NCBI RefSeq assembly: GCF_040115645.1
Contig: NC_089546.1
Coordinates: 806,001 to 870,000 of the forward strand
Direction: 5' to 3'
Origin: Euwallacea fornicatus
Lineage: Eukaryota > Arthropoda > Insecta > Coleoptera > Curculionidae
DNA length: 64,000 nucleotides
In this document: piece by piece, positions 24,278 to 36,630 of the stretch
Layout: every line of letters starts with the position of its first letter
Position numbering within the stretch: position 1 is the first letter of the stretch
Position numbers and translations under genes: made by a program
Notes under the pieces: model-generated
Told to the model about the DNA's origin: nothing
The model's input: only the letters and a program-made list of their open reading frames with translations
Database searches by the model: none

Positions 24278-26188
24278 CAACGCTTGTAAAAAAAAGTGCA
24301 ACACATGTATAATTTTCATAACGCCGATATTAAAAAAAAATGCTTAAATGTACAATTTTATTTTAAGTAGGCATTTAATGCATTATTTTCATCGATAAAA
24401 TTTTTTGCCTCTATACAGTTACTTCTACTAATTTTTTATTTTCCAATTTAAGGTACTCATTGCAGCATATCCAATGAAAGATAATTATATAAAGGGTAGA
24501 AGGGTACAATCACAACGAAAATTGGATCAACGGTTTTCTTAAAAAAAAAATTATAGAACAAAGTCCATATCCTAAAAAGATGAAAAGTTTTAACCCTTAC
24601 TCCCTAGGTAGACAAATCATTCCTATTTCACGTAGAGACACAGTTAGAAAATGACAATAAGACGTAGAAATTCCAAATCCTCTTCATTGTAAACAATTTT
24701 TTACAATAGATATAAAATATTTAATTTTTCATAGAATATATTAATAGTTGAATTCAGTTGTTACGCATCTGCCATGGTTAGAATATCAAAAAAATTAATT
24801 GTGTATCTGAGAGGCAAGGGACTGAAATTTTTATCTTTTTAGGATATGGAGATCGCAAATGAACTTGCAAAGAGTTATGTCTCATTCATAATGAGAAATA
24901 TTCAGACTGATCTATTGATGGAAGTGTAGTGTGTCAGTTTAATAAAAAAATTCAACAAACGGAAAGTATGAAAGCTGCTCCAAAATGTGGAAGACCTCGA
25001 ACAGCAACTGGTGGCAATAAAGCATTAGATATTCTTTTATCTATCGTTGAAAACCTCATACAGTTCACCAGCAAACTTGCCGATAAATTTGATATATCTA
25101 CAAAATCAGTAAGCAATCTTTTAAAATGAGAAAAATTTTATCTATACGAAATTTCCCTTACTAAAGAGTTGACGCCTTAAGATTTTGATCTCAGAATGGA
25201 ACTTTGTGAATTGATGCAAGAAAACGGCATTTAGGATAATAGGTTTTTTCTGAAATTTCATTTTCAAATGAAGCAACGTTTTCCTTAAATTCATTGACAT
25301 AATTGTCTCTAGTGGTCTACAGACAATCTTTATCGGATGTAGACTTTGCATAAACTCAATGTATCAATGGGTACAATTGGCCACCAATCCATATGTCCAT
25401 CTTTGATAAAGAGGAACGTTAACAATGCATTCTACTTGCACTTATTGCAAAATGAAATAGCTCCATCAATCGCCGCAGTTTTTTCTTAAAAAAAAAATTG
25501 GGGAACAAGTAGCCAATAACATTTGATTGCAACATGATGGTGCACCACCATTTTACGCTATAGCTGTGAGATAATACCTTGATGAGATTTTCGCTAGGAG
25601 ATGGTTCGATAGAAGAACCGCAATAAAATGGTTACTAAGATGTCCAGATTTTACGTCCTTCGATATTTTTTTTGCATTAGTTCACATTAAAGGTTCCGTT
25701 TACAAAAACAGACCACAGAGTTTAAATCATTTACGACTTAGAATTCAAACAGGATTAGAATTAATAACAGAATCAATAATGGATAATTGCATAAAAGAGT
25801 GCGAGGATCGACTGAGTGATTACCAAATTCTTAGTGGATCTCAATTCGTGTATTTACTGAAAGAATTTTAATTTTGTTCGATGTAATGGTGAGTTACTTT
25901 ATCTAGTATCTAACAATTTAATTTTTTAAGACAATTAGATCCAATTTTACTTCTGAGTATACCGTTGAATCCCTTATTGAATTACTCTTTATTTCATATA
26001 CTAGAATGGGCACCTTTTCATTTGAAAATAAAAAGGTAGTAGCGGTAGCTGGATAAGGGTGAAAAATTTAAACGTAAAAAATAATGCATTAAATGTCTTT
26101 TTTAATTAAATTATACGTCCTTAAGCAGTTAAAGAAAAGGAAGTTTATGGAAATTATAAACGTGTTGCAATACCTTCTACAAACGCCG
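24278..26188 (+). mobile_element. DD41D mariner-like element with ~240-bp TIRs
   Basis: Bounded by TA (24276-24277, 26189-26190). The left end CAACGCTTGTAAAAAAAAGT and inverted right end CGGCGTTTGTAGAAGGTATT lead into TIRs sharing 'gcatttaatgcattatttt' and 'aaaattggatc'. A degenerate plus-strand transposase fills the centre. Length 1.91 kb. Only 18 bp separate it from the next element. Confidence 0.8.
24774..25871 (+). pseudogene. DD41D transposase pseudogene
   Basis: The N-terminal DNA-binding part includes KCGRPRTATGGNKALDILLS and FTSKLADKFDISTKSVSNLL (24929-25129), the helix-turn-helix pattern of this family. The catalytic end gives QHDGAPPFYAIAVR, YLDEIFARRWFDRRTAIKW, CPDFTSFD and KGSVYKNRPQSL, ending SGSQFVYLLKEF at the TAA at 25871. 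From the Asp of HDG to the Asp of SFD is 41 residues including one stop. The middle (about 25150-25500) is rearranged or badly decayed, and stops are frequent. Confidence 0.8.
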
Positions 26189-26206
26189 TATTTGTGCACA
26201 TATGTA

Positions 26207-27909
26207 CAGGGTTTTTTTTAACGAAAATTAGCCATTCTCGGTATCTTTTAAAATGATCTTTTAGTTGAAAGTGACCAAGACATGTCAAGAAAGATAGCAA
26301 AGGAGATTCAGGAGGCCGCCCGCCCTGAATTTCTAAATGGCACCGTACATGTGTGACATATCATTGTAACGGTTATTTCATATGGAATGCATTCCACTAT
26401 TCATTTTGTGCATTCGCATGAAATTGAGTCATAAAAAAATGTTTAAATCATGTATATTTATTTTGGTTAAACTGCTGAATAATAGCAATTACCGTTAAAG
26501 TTATTGTTCAAAGTCACTTCCGTTAACTTCTATTTAATAATACAGACCACTTTGAAAGAGAGCACGAATATTTGCGAGAACTTGCGGTGTCACTTGTCGA
26601 CATTCTTCTATTATTCTCTGCCTAAGAGCGTCAATGTTGGCCGTCTGTGTCGCATACACTTTGGATTTGAAATGCACCCATAAAAAATAATCCAACGGAG
26701 ACAGGTCGGGTGATCCAGGCGGCCATTCGATGGAATCACGTCTTTAAATCTATCGTCCAGGAAACCGATTATTCAAAAAATCTCGAACGAGAACCGCAGA
26801 GTGAAGAGATGCGTCATCTTGCTGAAAAACTAGTTTATTTACAAGCAAATTTTTCAAATTTCCCAGTAGGTCTGTTACTCGCGGATTGACAGTTATGTTA
26901 AAAGGCTCAAAGTACGTAGCGTCAATTAGAAACGGACCAACGATATGATTTCCTAGAATACCTGCCCAAACATTGAGTTTTTGTTGATATTTGGTATTGC
27001 GTTTCCCTAAACAAATGCGGATTCGTGCTTGTCCAATATCCATAATTATGCCTATTGACTCCTCTGTTAAAAAAAAAACATCCACTCATCGCTGAAGCAA
27101 ATATTGAACAACAAGTTTACATTATTCAATAAGTTATTAAATATAATTTCACGAAAATCTAGTCTTTGATCATTGTCATCTTCGTTTAGCTCTTGAACAA
27201 GTTTTATCTTGTGTGGGTGAAATTTGCGCTTTTTTGAAATTCTCCATAGATTACTTGTGGAAAACTCTGATGCCTGGGAAAATTGATTTAAAAACTGATT
27301 GTCATCCATCGCAACGTGTTCCAAAACAGCAATTTCAACAGGTTCATTAATAATTTGTCTTTCTAGTTGATGTTTTTTGTCTGCCACTGATCCAGTTTCC
27401 GTGAATTTTTGCATCAACTTTAAAACATATTGATGATCAATTAATTTATCGGGGTGAATTTCATTGAAAGCACGAGCTACAGCTCATGCCCGGTCGTTAT
27501 TTCTGAAATAAAAACGCGCAATGTCGATTCTTTTGGCTGTCGTGTAAACCATGTTGACACTTTTAATTTGAAATGAACTGAAAGTTAACTAACTGGAGTA
27601 GAAACATAAGATGGAAGAAAAGTATTGTTGCTGCCATCAGCAGTTTAACCACAATAAACATAAATAGTTTTAAAAAATTTTATGTCTAAATTTCATGCGA
27701 ATACACAAAATGATTAGTAGAATGCATTCCTTATGAAATGACCTTTGCAACGATGTGCTGTGACAGTTAAGGGGTCGATGAGAGATATTCGGATTTTATA
27801 TAAAAAGACTTCCCCTTTGCTATGTTTGTTGGCATATCTTGGCCATTTTGAAACCAAAAGACATTTTTGAAAGTTACTGAAGGTGGCTACTTTTTGATGA
27901 AAAGCCCTG
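26207..27909 (-). mobile_element. DD41D mariner-like element with ~300-bp TIRs
   Basis: TA at 26205-26206 and 27910-27911. The tips CAGGGTTTTTTTTAACGAAA (left) and CAGGGCTTTTCATCAAAAAG (right, inverted) open TIRs of about 300 bp with matched blocks such as 'gaatgcattc', 'cattttgtg.attcgcatgaa' and 'gtggttaaactgctga'. The transposase lies on the minus strand. At 1.7 kb it is close to full length. Confidence 0.85.
26514..27552 (-). pseudogene. DD41D transposase pseudogene, almost full length
   Basis: The start codon at 27552 opens MVYTTAKRIDIARFYFRNND. After one in-frame TGA comes AVARAFNEIHPDKLIDHQYV, a helix-turn-helix half, then ISKKRKFHPHKIKLVQELN and FNICFSDEW, which holds the first catalytic Asp. 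A frameshift falls in a run of A (about 27068-27077). Then LNVWAGILGNHIVGPFLIDA, FQQDDASLHSAVLV, and in the same frame RRDSIEWPPGSPDLSPLDYF. From the second Asp (QQD) to the third (PLD) is 41 residues, counting two stop codons. It ends IEVNGSDFEQ. Damage amounts to about four stops and one frameshift, milder than in its neighbours, and all three catalytic Asp remain. Confidence 0.88.
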
Positions 27910-27911
27910 TA

Positions 27912-28970
27912 TATCTTTACCTTCATCTAGACTGTAGCACCTATAACCTGAAAGTTTTGTCGTGCTTAGTTGACAGAGTTCTTTGTTGTAATATCATCAA
28001 AATGTTCCGTAGATGGTTGGTCAAATATACACAATGTTAAGTCGTCGTAATTTTTCTAAATGATCGACAATTTGGCGGATTTTCGGACCTGTCAAGTCAA
28101 CTCATAAAAACATTTTGTCAGTTTTTAGTTCTCAAAATTTTTTCTCTACTCTGCCACTGCTTTCAGTTCAACCCCAAAACAATTTTCCGGCATATAAAAA
28201 AATATCGTGGGAATCAATTGTGCATAAACAGGCGTAGCCTGCTCTTGCGATTAAAAAATTGCAGCGACTAAAAAGTTAAAATCAAACATTTATACTACCA
28301 TAGATCTGCATGCATTTGCTCTTTTTTTAATGGCAGCTTCAACATTTTTTGATATTTTGGCAGTCAAAGTAAGTTGGGGCTTGAATTTTATCTATAGAAT
28401 AATGATAATAATGAAGCAACATCCGAATTTAGTATTAAATGTTATCGACAGTGAACAATTAATACTAGCATTAGAAAACAGACCTGCACTTTATACTAAA
28501 AAATGGAAGGGTCAAATATTTCTTCGTTGATACAACCTTCCTCCATCTAGTGTTTTAGTAAGTTACATGACGCCTCGATAGTCTAAGCAGTTCAGTAGAG
28601 CTATTTGCACTCATTCGATAAAATTTGAATAATTATTGAGGTTATTCTATTAACTAGTGATGAGGCATGTGAAACTCTCCTTTTAGCAATCTGCCGCTCA
28701 CACTCGGATGCAGTCAATGGGGCTTTTGCTTTTTCTTCGGGTAGTGAAGAGCAAGAGGGATTGCAGCACCTATCTCATCAAATTATTTTTGCTATTGTGG
28801 AGTGACAAAAAAATCGCAAACGCTCGCTGAGTCGTATGAACACTGGTGCTTATCACCACTATCCCAAAGGATGATAATCTTGTAGAAACTCACGTCCATA
28901 TTTCCTATGCACCTAATTTACCATTTTAGCATCAACGTAGGGTATTTTATTTTTATGCTTGAAAAATAGA
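27912..28970. other. No gene assigned; weak MADF-like fragment
   Basis: A plus frame at 28330-28530 contains SEQLILALENRPALYTKKWK, faintly reminiscent of the start of a MADF DNA-binding domain, which some transposon and host proteins carry. It is too short and isolated to call. The stretch just before 28975 may contain eroded BEL polyprotein (LKNRLEVSVQNFEQAVSRG). Confidence 0.3.
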
Positions 28971-28974
28971 TTAG

Positions 28975-29352
28975 AAGTAAGTGTGCAAAATTTTGAACAG
29001 GCGGTATCAAGGGGCTAAGATACAAAAACGTTTCGATCGTAACAGTGAGTTGAAAGAGCACTATAACTCTTTTATATCCGGGCATTTGAATTTGGGTCAC
29101 ATTACATACATATTTCTGGTGGATAGTAACAGCACCGAGAAGGTCTATTCCTTACCACATTATGGAGTTTTAGATGAAACATCGATCACTACAAAGTTAT
29201 GTGTTGCACTTGATGCAAGCGCAAAAACATCTACAGGGCTGTTGCTTAATCCAACTTGCCTTAGGGTAGGTCCAGTTGTTCAGCGGGAATTTTTTGACAT
29301 TTTGACTTCTTTCCTCCAGCATAATTTTGTAATAACGGCTGATATCGGGTAA
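28975..29352 (+). pseudogene. BEL/Pao retrotransposon: reverse transcriptase fragment
   Basis: One open stretch reads RFDRNSELKEHYNSFISGHL, LGHITYIF, YSLPHYGVLDETSITTKLCV then ALDASAKTSTGLLLNPTCLR, GPVVQREFFDILTSFLQHNF and VITADIG. This is the BEL/Pao RT signature order (YYLPHHAV, TTKLRVVFDASAKTSSG, VLTADIEKMY). The sequence breaks just where the catalytic core follows (ADI then stop). Further domains of what seems the same polyprotein lie downstream on the same strand, after a mariner insertion. Confidence 0.8.
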
Positions 29353-29544
29353 ATATACGACGAAAGAATCGAAATTTGCAACGATTACGAAGAGATGTTT
29401 CTATGTCTTGCAGACAGAGAGATACATAGCAACGCTACTCAAATGTCATTAATAAAACTTAAGTTTAATCTTCAGTTAACATTAACTTACAGTTTCAATG
29501 CGCACGTATGGTGTAGATACAGTAAATTTCCAAAGTTGACGAAA

Positions 29545-30500
29545 TGTTCGAGCAATGGAATTAAATCGAGAAAATTTTCTTACTGTAATTTTTCACAACT
29601 TTCGGCTGAAATTGTTTCAACAAGAATCCCTCACCAAGCTGGTTTCTGTTTTCGGCAATGAAGCATCACCTCGGTTGTTTCAACTAATCAGTTCAAACTA
29701 GGACGAATAAGTTTTAGCAACGATCCAAGGGCAGGTGCACCAAAAACGGTAGCCACCCAGGTAAGGAAGATCAACATGTCACATATCGCAAGATTCAGGC
29801 GTCGTTGAGGATTTCCAACACCGCAATTTGAAAAATTTTGCGAGAACAATTCGCTATAAAAAAATAAATAGCGAACAGTTTGATACCGTAGCTATAGACC
29901 GACGAACAGGAAGAAGCTAAGGTCAATTAATGTCAAAAAACTTTGAACAGCGTCAACGTGAGAAACTCTAAAAACGCCTTCAGTATCATCAGTGGTGGTG
30001 AATCGAAGATTTACTCATATTAAGTCGAAAATATGCCCCAGTCATCTTTTTGGGTGTCCAAAAAGATGGTCCCGACATTTGTCTCAAAAGCAAGCCACGA
30101 AACAACTCCCCATCAAGATCAAAGAACCGTTACTGCCGATTGGTGTACAACCATTTGTTTGCAGAAAGTGATCGCTGAGCTTAGAAAAACAAACCCCAAA
30201 CGATGCACCACGATTTACCAACACAATACAAGTTCGCGCACAGCTCATAAGATAATGGAATTTTTAACACAACCAAATGTCGAATTGTTAGATGATCCTC
30301 CGTACACTCCCGACCTAAATCCGAACGATTTCTTTACTTTTTCGACCATCACGAACGGCCTGCGCGGTCAAAGGTTCCAGTCGCCAATAGAAGCAGTCGA
30401 CGCCCTCAAAGACGCCATTTGGAGGGTTCCTTCTAGAAATAGTTCCAGTCCATACAGAAGAGCGCACTAATTATCCTGGAGAATACTTCGAAAAATGATA
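29545..30500 (+). pseudogene. DD34D mariner transposase relic, inserted in BEL remains
   Basis: Successive frames match classical mariner transposase. KEDQHVTYRKIQASLRISNT (about 29770) covers the second helix-turn-helix. GESKIYSY marks the first catalytic block (family TGDESWIY, Asp now Gly). The open frame 30033-30470 gives QRTVTADWCTTICLQKVIAE, LRKTNPKRCTTIYQHNTSSR (family HHDNASSH, Asp now His), VELLDDPPYTPDLNPNDFF and RGQRFQSPIEAVDAL. The third Asp is kept. TIRs were not located. Heavily mutated and non-functional. Confidence 0.8.
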
Positions 30501-30984
30501 AAGTCTTTAAAAGCTATGTACTTGTATGTTTTTGTTCAGCTCTATGATATATGCAAAACTTAAAAGACAGCCCTCATAGGGCGGAGATTCGATGCAAATA
30601 AGATGTTCGGATAATTCACGTTGAATACAGTAACTTCCGGTAATTTCCTGGCCATTAGAAGTTTAAAGCAAATTTTGTTAAATTTAAATGAATCAAATCA
30701 CAGGTCAGTAAAGCAATTGAAGTAAGTTTTCACCGTAGCTGGCTGCAGGTACCTTATCGGCTCGTAAAGCAATTGAATCAGCAAATTCTAATGTTGATGC
30801 GCTCCATTATCAACAATTCAAGATGATTCAAAGATTTTATGTACCTTAGATTGTGGGCAAGTCACGAAAGAACGACTTTTTATACTAAATGAAGACGTGA
30901 AAAAACATTGGAAATATTTCGGGAACGTAATAGCAATCATTATACCGCAAAAGTTTAAGATAGGTACTTTGGTAGGTCACAAAA

Positions 30985-31650
30985 AGAACAACTTTACCGG
31001 CAATATCGAAAATATTCCAACCATTGGGACTACTTGATCGAGTGATAATACAAGCTAAAATTCTACTTCAAAATCTTCAGTTATTACAGTTTGAATCAAT
31101 AAAATCAGCATCGTTTGATACATTGACCTCATTCAACGTCATCATCAAGTGGATCTGCACAACACGATAAATATTCTTCGGTAAATTAATTTACCTGAGA
31201 CTGAATAATTTCAAATTCATGAATTTTGTTATGGCAATGAATTACCTTTTGGTGCAATAGTACAACTGATTATCGAAATGGGTACCATAGATGTTTCTAA
31301 TCGTGGGTGTGCACCAAAGTAGCTCACCCAAGACATTGCGCCGCCTCGGCCCAAATTGATGATAGCCTTGATCTTGACTTATCTTACATGATTGATGTGT
31401 GATGTAGATTGATAATGATTAATATTAATACCGAGGAACTATTCCCATGGAGCTATTTCACGATAGTTTTTTCTCGGTTTCGGAGGCATCCAACTCAGTG
31501 AAAGATCTTCGTGGCAAATTGCACAGCTAAAATTCATAATTTGATGGGACGTTTTCATTAAGAGCATGTAGTACCTGGCAATAATGTAGCGTATTTAAAA
31601 TCTAGGCGTACGAATTCAGTCGAAATGAAAGATTGTGATCACCTTAACGT
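30985..31650 (+). pseudogene. BEL/Pao relic: post-RT / RNase H region
   Basis: Fragments in changing frames follow BEL/Pao order after the RT. 'T.LGLLDRVIIQAKILLQNLQ' (about 31020-31080) matches the DPLGLIGPVTVxAKIxxQ motif. LPETEQFQIHEFC-like and GNELPFGAIVQLIIEMGT (about 31190-31280) match the FSDAS-AYGAVVY region, with APPRPKLMIA resembling the IPRLELLAA block. KIFVANCTAKIH, then VVPGNNVAYLKSRRTNSVEM (about 31500-31625), matches the VANRVxxI / VPGxxNPADxxSRG block. Stops are numerous. Confidence 0.65.
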
Positions 31651-32689
31651 GAATAAGTGACGCAAATCCAAGCTAGCAGAAGTCCGGGACTTAGCGTAAA
31701 AGGAAATTTTTAAATTTCGTATCCCTTTTCATTCACTTTTCGGCTTTGTGTCGTTTAGTATGAGCTGTGGCTTCATGTGTGCGATTCGCCAGAAATATCA
31801 GTGTATTCAATAAAAGCGAAAGAAGGATAGGATCTACATATGTATATCGGGTGATCAATTCGATTGCCGACTTTCATTTTGATATGCATGTTGCAGGAGC
31901 AGATTTTCAATGAGCGATATTGACATTAAAGTGGGGTAAGGGGTACTGTTCATGAACTGTGCTGAAAAGCATTTTAATGGATCGATCAAATGGTTTTTTC
32001 AAAAGGAGGCCGAACTTGCACATAATGATTAAATTTCTTATAACTTTGCCGAAGAATCATGTATGCACTCGTCAAATTAATAATATTGAATCAACATCAT
32101 AAACCTTTGCATGCGGGCATGCAAATCCTTTTATATTCCCTAAAGCGAAATTATTGGATCGTCAATGATAGAAGCACAGTGAGAAATGCCATATCAATCA
32201 TGCTTTAGAGTCAAGCCTTCGCAATTAACCTAAGGGCAGGGTTAACATATAGCGTCTTTCCTCTGTTCTAGGGGCAGACTTTACAGACCCTTTTAATTTA
32301 AAAGATAGGAAAACTGGGAATAGGGTTACACTTAAGAAATACTTTTATATCTTCGTATACATTTTGAATTGGTTGGTGGCTTAAGCTTCATCTTTTTTGA
32401 ATGGCTCGAAGAGATTCGTCTCCTGATGAGAAATTTGTAACAGCCCGTACTCCCATAATGTAATCAATATTGCTGGTAGCAACCACTTTTTCAAGGTATC
32501 ATTGCGGTAGCTGATTTTCAAAAGAATGCGGATGTAATGAAATTTTTGGTAAAAAATCAAATTGATTAGCAGTTTACTCTGCAAATTGTCCTCGTCATGG
32601 TAGATTAAATGATGCCTCGGTTAAATTAGTAAAGCACCAGTTGACACGCCTCTTAGGAAATTAAATTTGAGGAGTTTGCTACCATCATC

Positions 32690-33050
32690 ACCCAAGTGAA
32701 GGCGCTCCTCAATTTCCGCTCTGTAAAGTCTTTGTCCGTAGACCTGCGTAGTTGCCTTATCCTGACCCCAGGGTATTTCATTCGAGATCCCTTAACCCGA
32801 TTACTATAAAAATGTGTTCTCCAATCTGTTCGACGGCGATGATTATTGGAATATGTGCATGTCCTCCAATATCGTCAAAAATTGAAGACTACCTTAATCA
32901 GTAGAACCACCAAGAATGCTTTTCCTCAGTTGGAAAATGAGACGGATCATTTACGTTCCAGTTCGCACGGTCAAGTTTCGGTGGTTCTCCGCTCATAAGT
33001 GGCATATTTAAAGGGACAGTTCAGCGACTGGGCCCCTTGCCTTGACGAAG
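32690..33050 (+). pseudogene. BEL/Pao relic: integrase C-terminal region
   Basis: Reads LLNFRSVKSLSVDLRSCLIL, TPGYFIRDPLTRLL and, in another frame, RNHQECF. These match the LNSRPLxPxSxDPxDLxxLTPxHFLIGxPL block at the end of BEL/Pao integrase. With the fragments at 28975-29352 and 30985-31650 this outlines a roughly 4-kb + strand polyprotein ruin. No LTR was located at either end. The stretch 31650-32690 between the blocks holds no motif I could place. Confidence 0.6.
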
Positions 33051-35790
33051 ACACTCCCTACAAGTAGGAACTGTCTTCGTCAACTTAGAGTGGTACGGAC
33101 GGCGTTGAATTTCATTGAATTTAATCTCAGTGAGATATTCGAAGTGCACCCATTTCTTGTTAATGCGCGTTTTATTTTTACATAATTTAATTGTTTACTT
33201 TATTAATTTGCATATTGGTCAATTAAAATGCATTGTTTGTTGTCCCCCAACAGTTTAAGTAGCTGTTTTGTTTGAAAGTAGGAGTAAGCTTTCACGAGTG
33301 GACGACATATGTATGTCCCAGCGTCTACAAAACTATCTACATTTTCTGCTACACGGAAGCACAGAATATTTGGCATCAGCTCAAAATGCAGCATCTTCGA
33401 CTGTATCAGAACCTTTGTTCTTGGTGCAAACAGTCGTCTTGGTCCGCGACATTGTGTACAAATGTTACTCAAATAAGTGTCCTAAAATTATTAATATTTT
33501 AAAATTTTTATTTTTTTATATATTTTATTTATTATTACATTACATTGGTCTGGCATTCATCAGACAGTACCTGTTTCGATTGATATTTCTTTATTTCAAA
33601 TAAACGTTATATTTGTAGCCATAAAATGTTCAGAATTTAAATTAATTTATTATGCAGGTTTATATATTCAAAACAAATATTCAAGTTTTTCCGTGTATAT
33701 TTAAAATTTCAATATTAAATCCTAAAAATCAAAGAAATTTTTAAGTATAAAGTTGATAAAACTTTAAATTCTTTCACCTTGTACTTTAATTAAAAAGATA
33801 ATCAAAACATTGTTCTTAAGGATTCTGTAAGTTATGATTGTAAAACTTGGGCTACTTTGTGCATATTTGGATCGCTTTAGCCAAAAACATTCCTAATATT
33901 AACCTTGTCGATGAACTTTATAAGTCTGGGCAACCAGTTTCAGAATGAAATCCATATTACTAAACGACCAGGCCCAAAGGGCAAACCGTTACTTAAAGTG
34001 CTATACACTACATTGAAATATATTCCTCCTATAATTATTTCACATTTTTTTCTTTCTTAATACATTTTTGAAATGAATAGTTAAAAGGATATGCATTTTC
34101 TATGTACTTTTTATAACTTCTCTACATTTTCCAATAACTTTCTCATACCCTTTTCTTCATTTTTAACGTGTTTGCACGCTTTCTGCGTTATTTTCGTTTT
34201 CCTATATTGTTAGAATTTTCTATTTTTGTACATATTTCTTGACGTTTTTCAAGGCATGTTCTCATGTTTTACCCAAGATATTGATTATAATTTTCTGTGA
34301 TGTTCTTTCTTGACTATTTACAATTTAAAGTTAATCATTAATTTTCGGTTGGTGAAAACATATCTTTTACACTTATACGTATTCACATGAAAATGGTATA
34401 TAGTGTAACAGAATATTATTTCAATAAAGGTGTCTCAAACTGAATTTCCAAGTTTTAAAATTAAAATTTCAGTTTAGGTATACATATCCAGATTCAATAT
34501 CTCCGCGTATTAGTCGATGCGGCACCTCAAAAGTTTTGAAATTTTCTTAAAAAATCTTCAAACTTGATAAAAATTTTCTATTTCGTAAAATTTGAGGGTC
34601 AATATTTCGGAAATTTGAACACAAATTATTTACTTTAAATTAATCTTTTCAATGCTTTGCATTAGCCTACACATACAGCATTAAATAGGGAAAGCACCTT
34701 TTGAATTCTGTGGCTAATTACACTATACAGTTCTTCATCATATTTTCGGATGCAACTCGTTTATGAAAGCAAAAGACGATGGTTATTTCGGTATCATAAA
34801 GCAGTTTCATCTTTCTTAATTTCGCATTGGTATGTCAACAAGTCATTAGGGCTTATTCCCTTTGTACTACAAATTTTCACAAGACCCCCTACAAATGGCA
34901 CTAGGTCATTCTTGCTATCGAAGGATGTTCGTAACTGTATTTTTATTCGGTAGTTATGTTGTACTTTGGGAATTACCGGTGACCTTGGCTTTCTTTATTG
35001 CTAGGGCTGTTCTTGACTACACTTTGATTTGGACTTTGTTTGTAGGGCTGTCTGTGACTACACTTTTATTTGATGGTTTTATGGTACTTCGGAAATTACG
35101 GAGATGCTAGGCACTCCACAATATTTTATTTCTAATTTATCAAAGTTTTCCGCTCAAAAAAGAGATGTTAGTATTGTTATTCGGTATTACAGCAATAAAT
35201 ATCTAGATTCATCCATGATTTCTTCATGAGTTTGATCAACTTGTCTTGTATCCTCATCTTACTTTGGGGTTTTCGATTATTTTAACATTTTCCCAATATC
35301 TCGAGTGCCTTTCAAATATTGGTGTCTTGGTACTGGTAGTAGTTAATCAACACCCTACGTATCGATGAAATTATTGCCGGATGTCATCATCAGGTTAACG
35401 TCATCGCACACGTGGGTGCTACATTCCTCGGTCTAAAACCTTATCAAAACACTGTCCATCAGGAGGTACCACCTGATTTAATTCGAACAATCTTGAGGAC
35501 TAATATGAATGCGTAGAACGATTGTCTTAAGAAAATATAGCTGAAGGCAGTCACCTGGATATACTCAATCATACTCTTCAAACAGAGTCTGTTCAAATAT
35601 TTGAATGGTAGGTATTTGTAAAACAGTGAATATATATATTTATAAAAAAAGTTCTACCAAAAATTGATGACGCCTATTTACGTCAAAAAACATACATTTT
35701 TTTGGAATGTAAAAATAAATTTGAAAAACTTTGGCAATTTTTGCAAACCAACTTCTTTATCGTCATACTCTCTAATTTCCGATTTATATA
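33051..35790. other. No gene recognised
   Basis: AT-rich, with overlapping short frames at 33268-33603 and 34750-35110 that match nothing. A diverged direct duplication of about 29 bp lies at 35003-35031 and 35044-35072 (period 41). Confidence 0.4.
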
Positions 35791-36554
35791 CAGGGTGTTT
35801 CAGAAGAGCATGTCATAAATTTAAGGGGTGATTCTATGAGTGATATTGAGAAAAAAAGTTTATGTAAATCTAGGCCCGTGTTCGCTCTCTGTCTGAAATA
35901 CCGGGTGTTAAAATTTGCTGTATTTTTTGTTTTTTTTTTTAATAAGTCCGGATCTGGCCATGATCCTGATTATTTTTTGTGAAAAATATGTTAGGCCGTT
36001 GTTTTTTCAAAAAATAAAAATCATTTTCTTAACGGAGGACATTTTAAGCAACTTATTTAAGTTTTTTTGTTTGAATAGTCGTTATAAATTGCTACAAATT
36101 AAGAATTATTATAAATAATTTGGTCGTTATTATAGCATACAATGTTAACTAATCCGTTTGTTGTTGAAAAACGCTTAATGTTACGAAAAAAATTTAAGAT
36201 ACTATTTTTTTAACAAAAAGAACTAGAATTAAGAAAACGATTTTTATTTTTTGAATAATCAGTGGCGTAACATATTTTTCACAAAAATAATCAGGGTCAT
36301 GGCCTTGGGGGCGCCACTGCTTGCTTTTAAAAAATCGTTCTCTTTAAAGATGTGTTTCTACACCTAACTTACGCTCACAAAGTTTAATAAAAATATTTAA
36401 AGCAGGTCCGGACTTATTTAAACAAATAGTAAGTTTAGCACCCTGTGTTTCAGATAAGTAGCGAAAATGGGCCTGGGATCATATAAACTTTTTTCTCAAA
36501 ATCACTCATAGAATTACCTCTTGAATTTATGATATACTATTCTGAAACACACTG
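35791..36554. mobile_element. Foldback element, ~370-bp arms
   Basis: A 764-bp palindrome after TA (35789-35790). The left tip CAGGGTGTTTCAGAAGAGCA pairs with the inverted right tip CAGTGTGTTTCAGAATAGTA; the right target is TG, a mutated TA. Inner arms match through 'tttttgtgaaaaatatgtta' and its inverted copy 'tttttgtgaaaaatatgtta' (near 35974 and 36268). The open frame at 35915-36118 lies in the arm and is not a gene. Confidence 0.8.
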
Positions 36555-36630
36555 TGGAAATAATAGTTTTTAAAGTCGAAACAGGATGAAGTGTCCATTC
36601 GTCCTTCATATTTCTTTTAAGTATCATATA

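Noticed and set aside
28330..28530. Possible MADF domain
   Set aside because: Only about 20 residues of faint similarity, with no continuation.
33268..33603. Overlapping frames that look protein-like
   Set aside because: Several frames are open at once, with no domain; probably chance.
35003..35072. 41-bp-period duplication
   Set aside because: Only two diverged copies; too small to call a repeat family.
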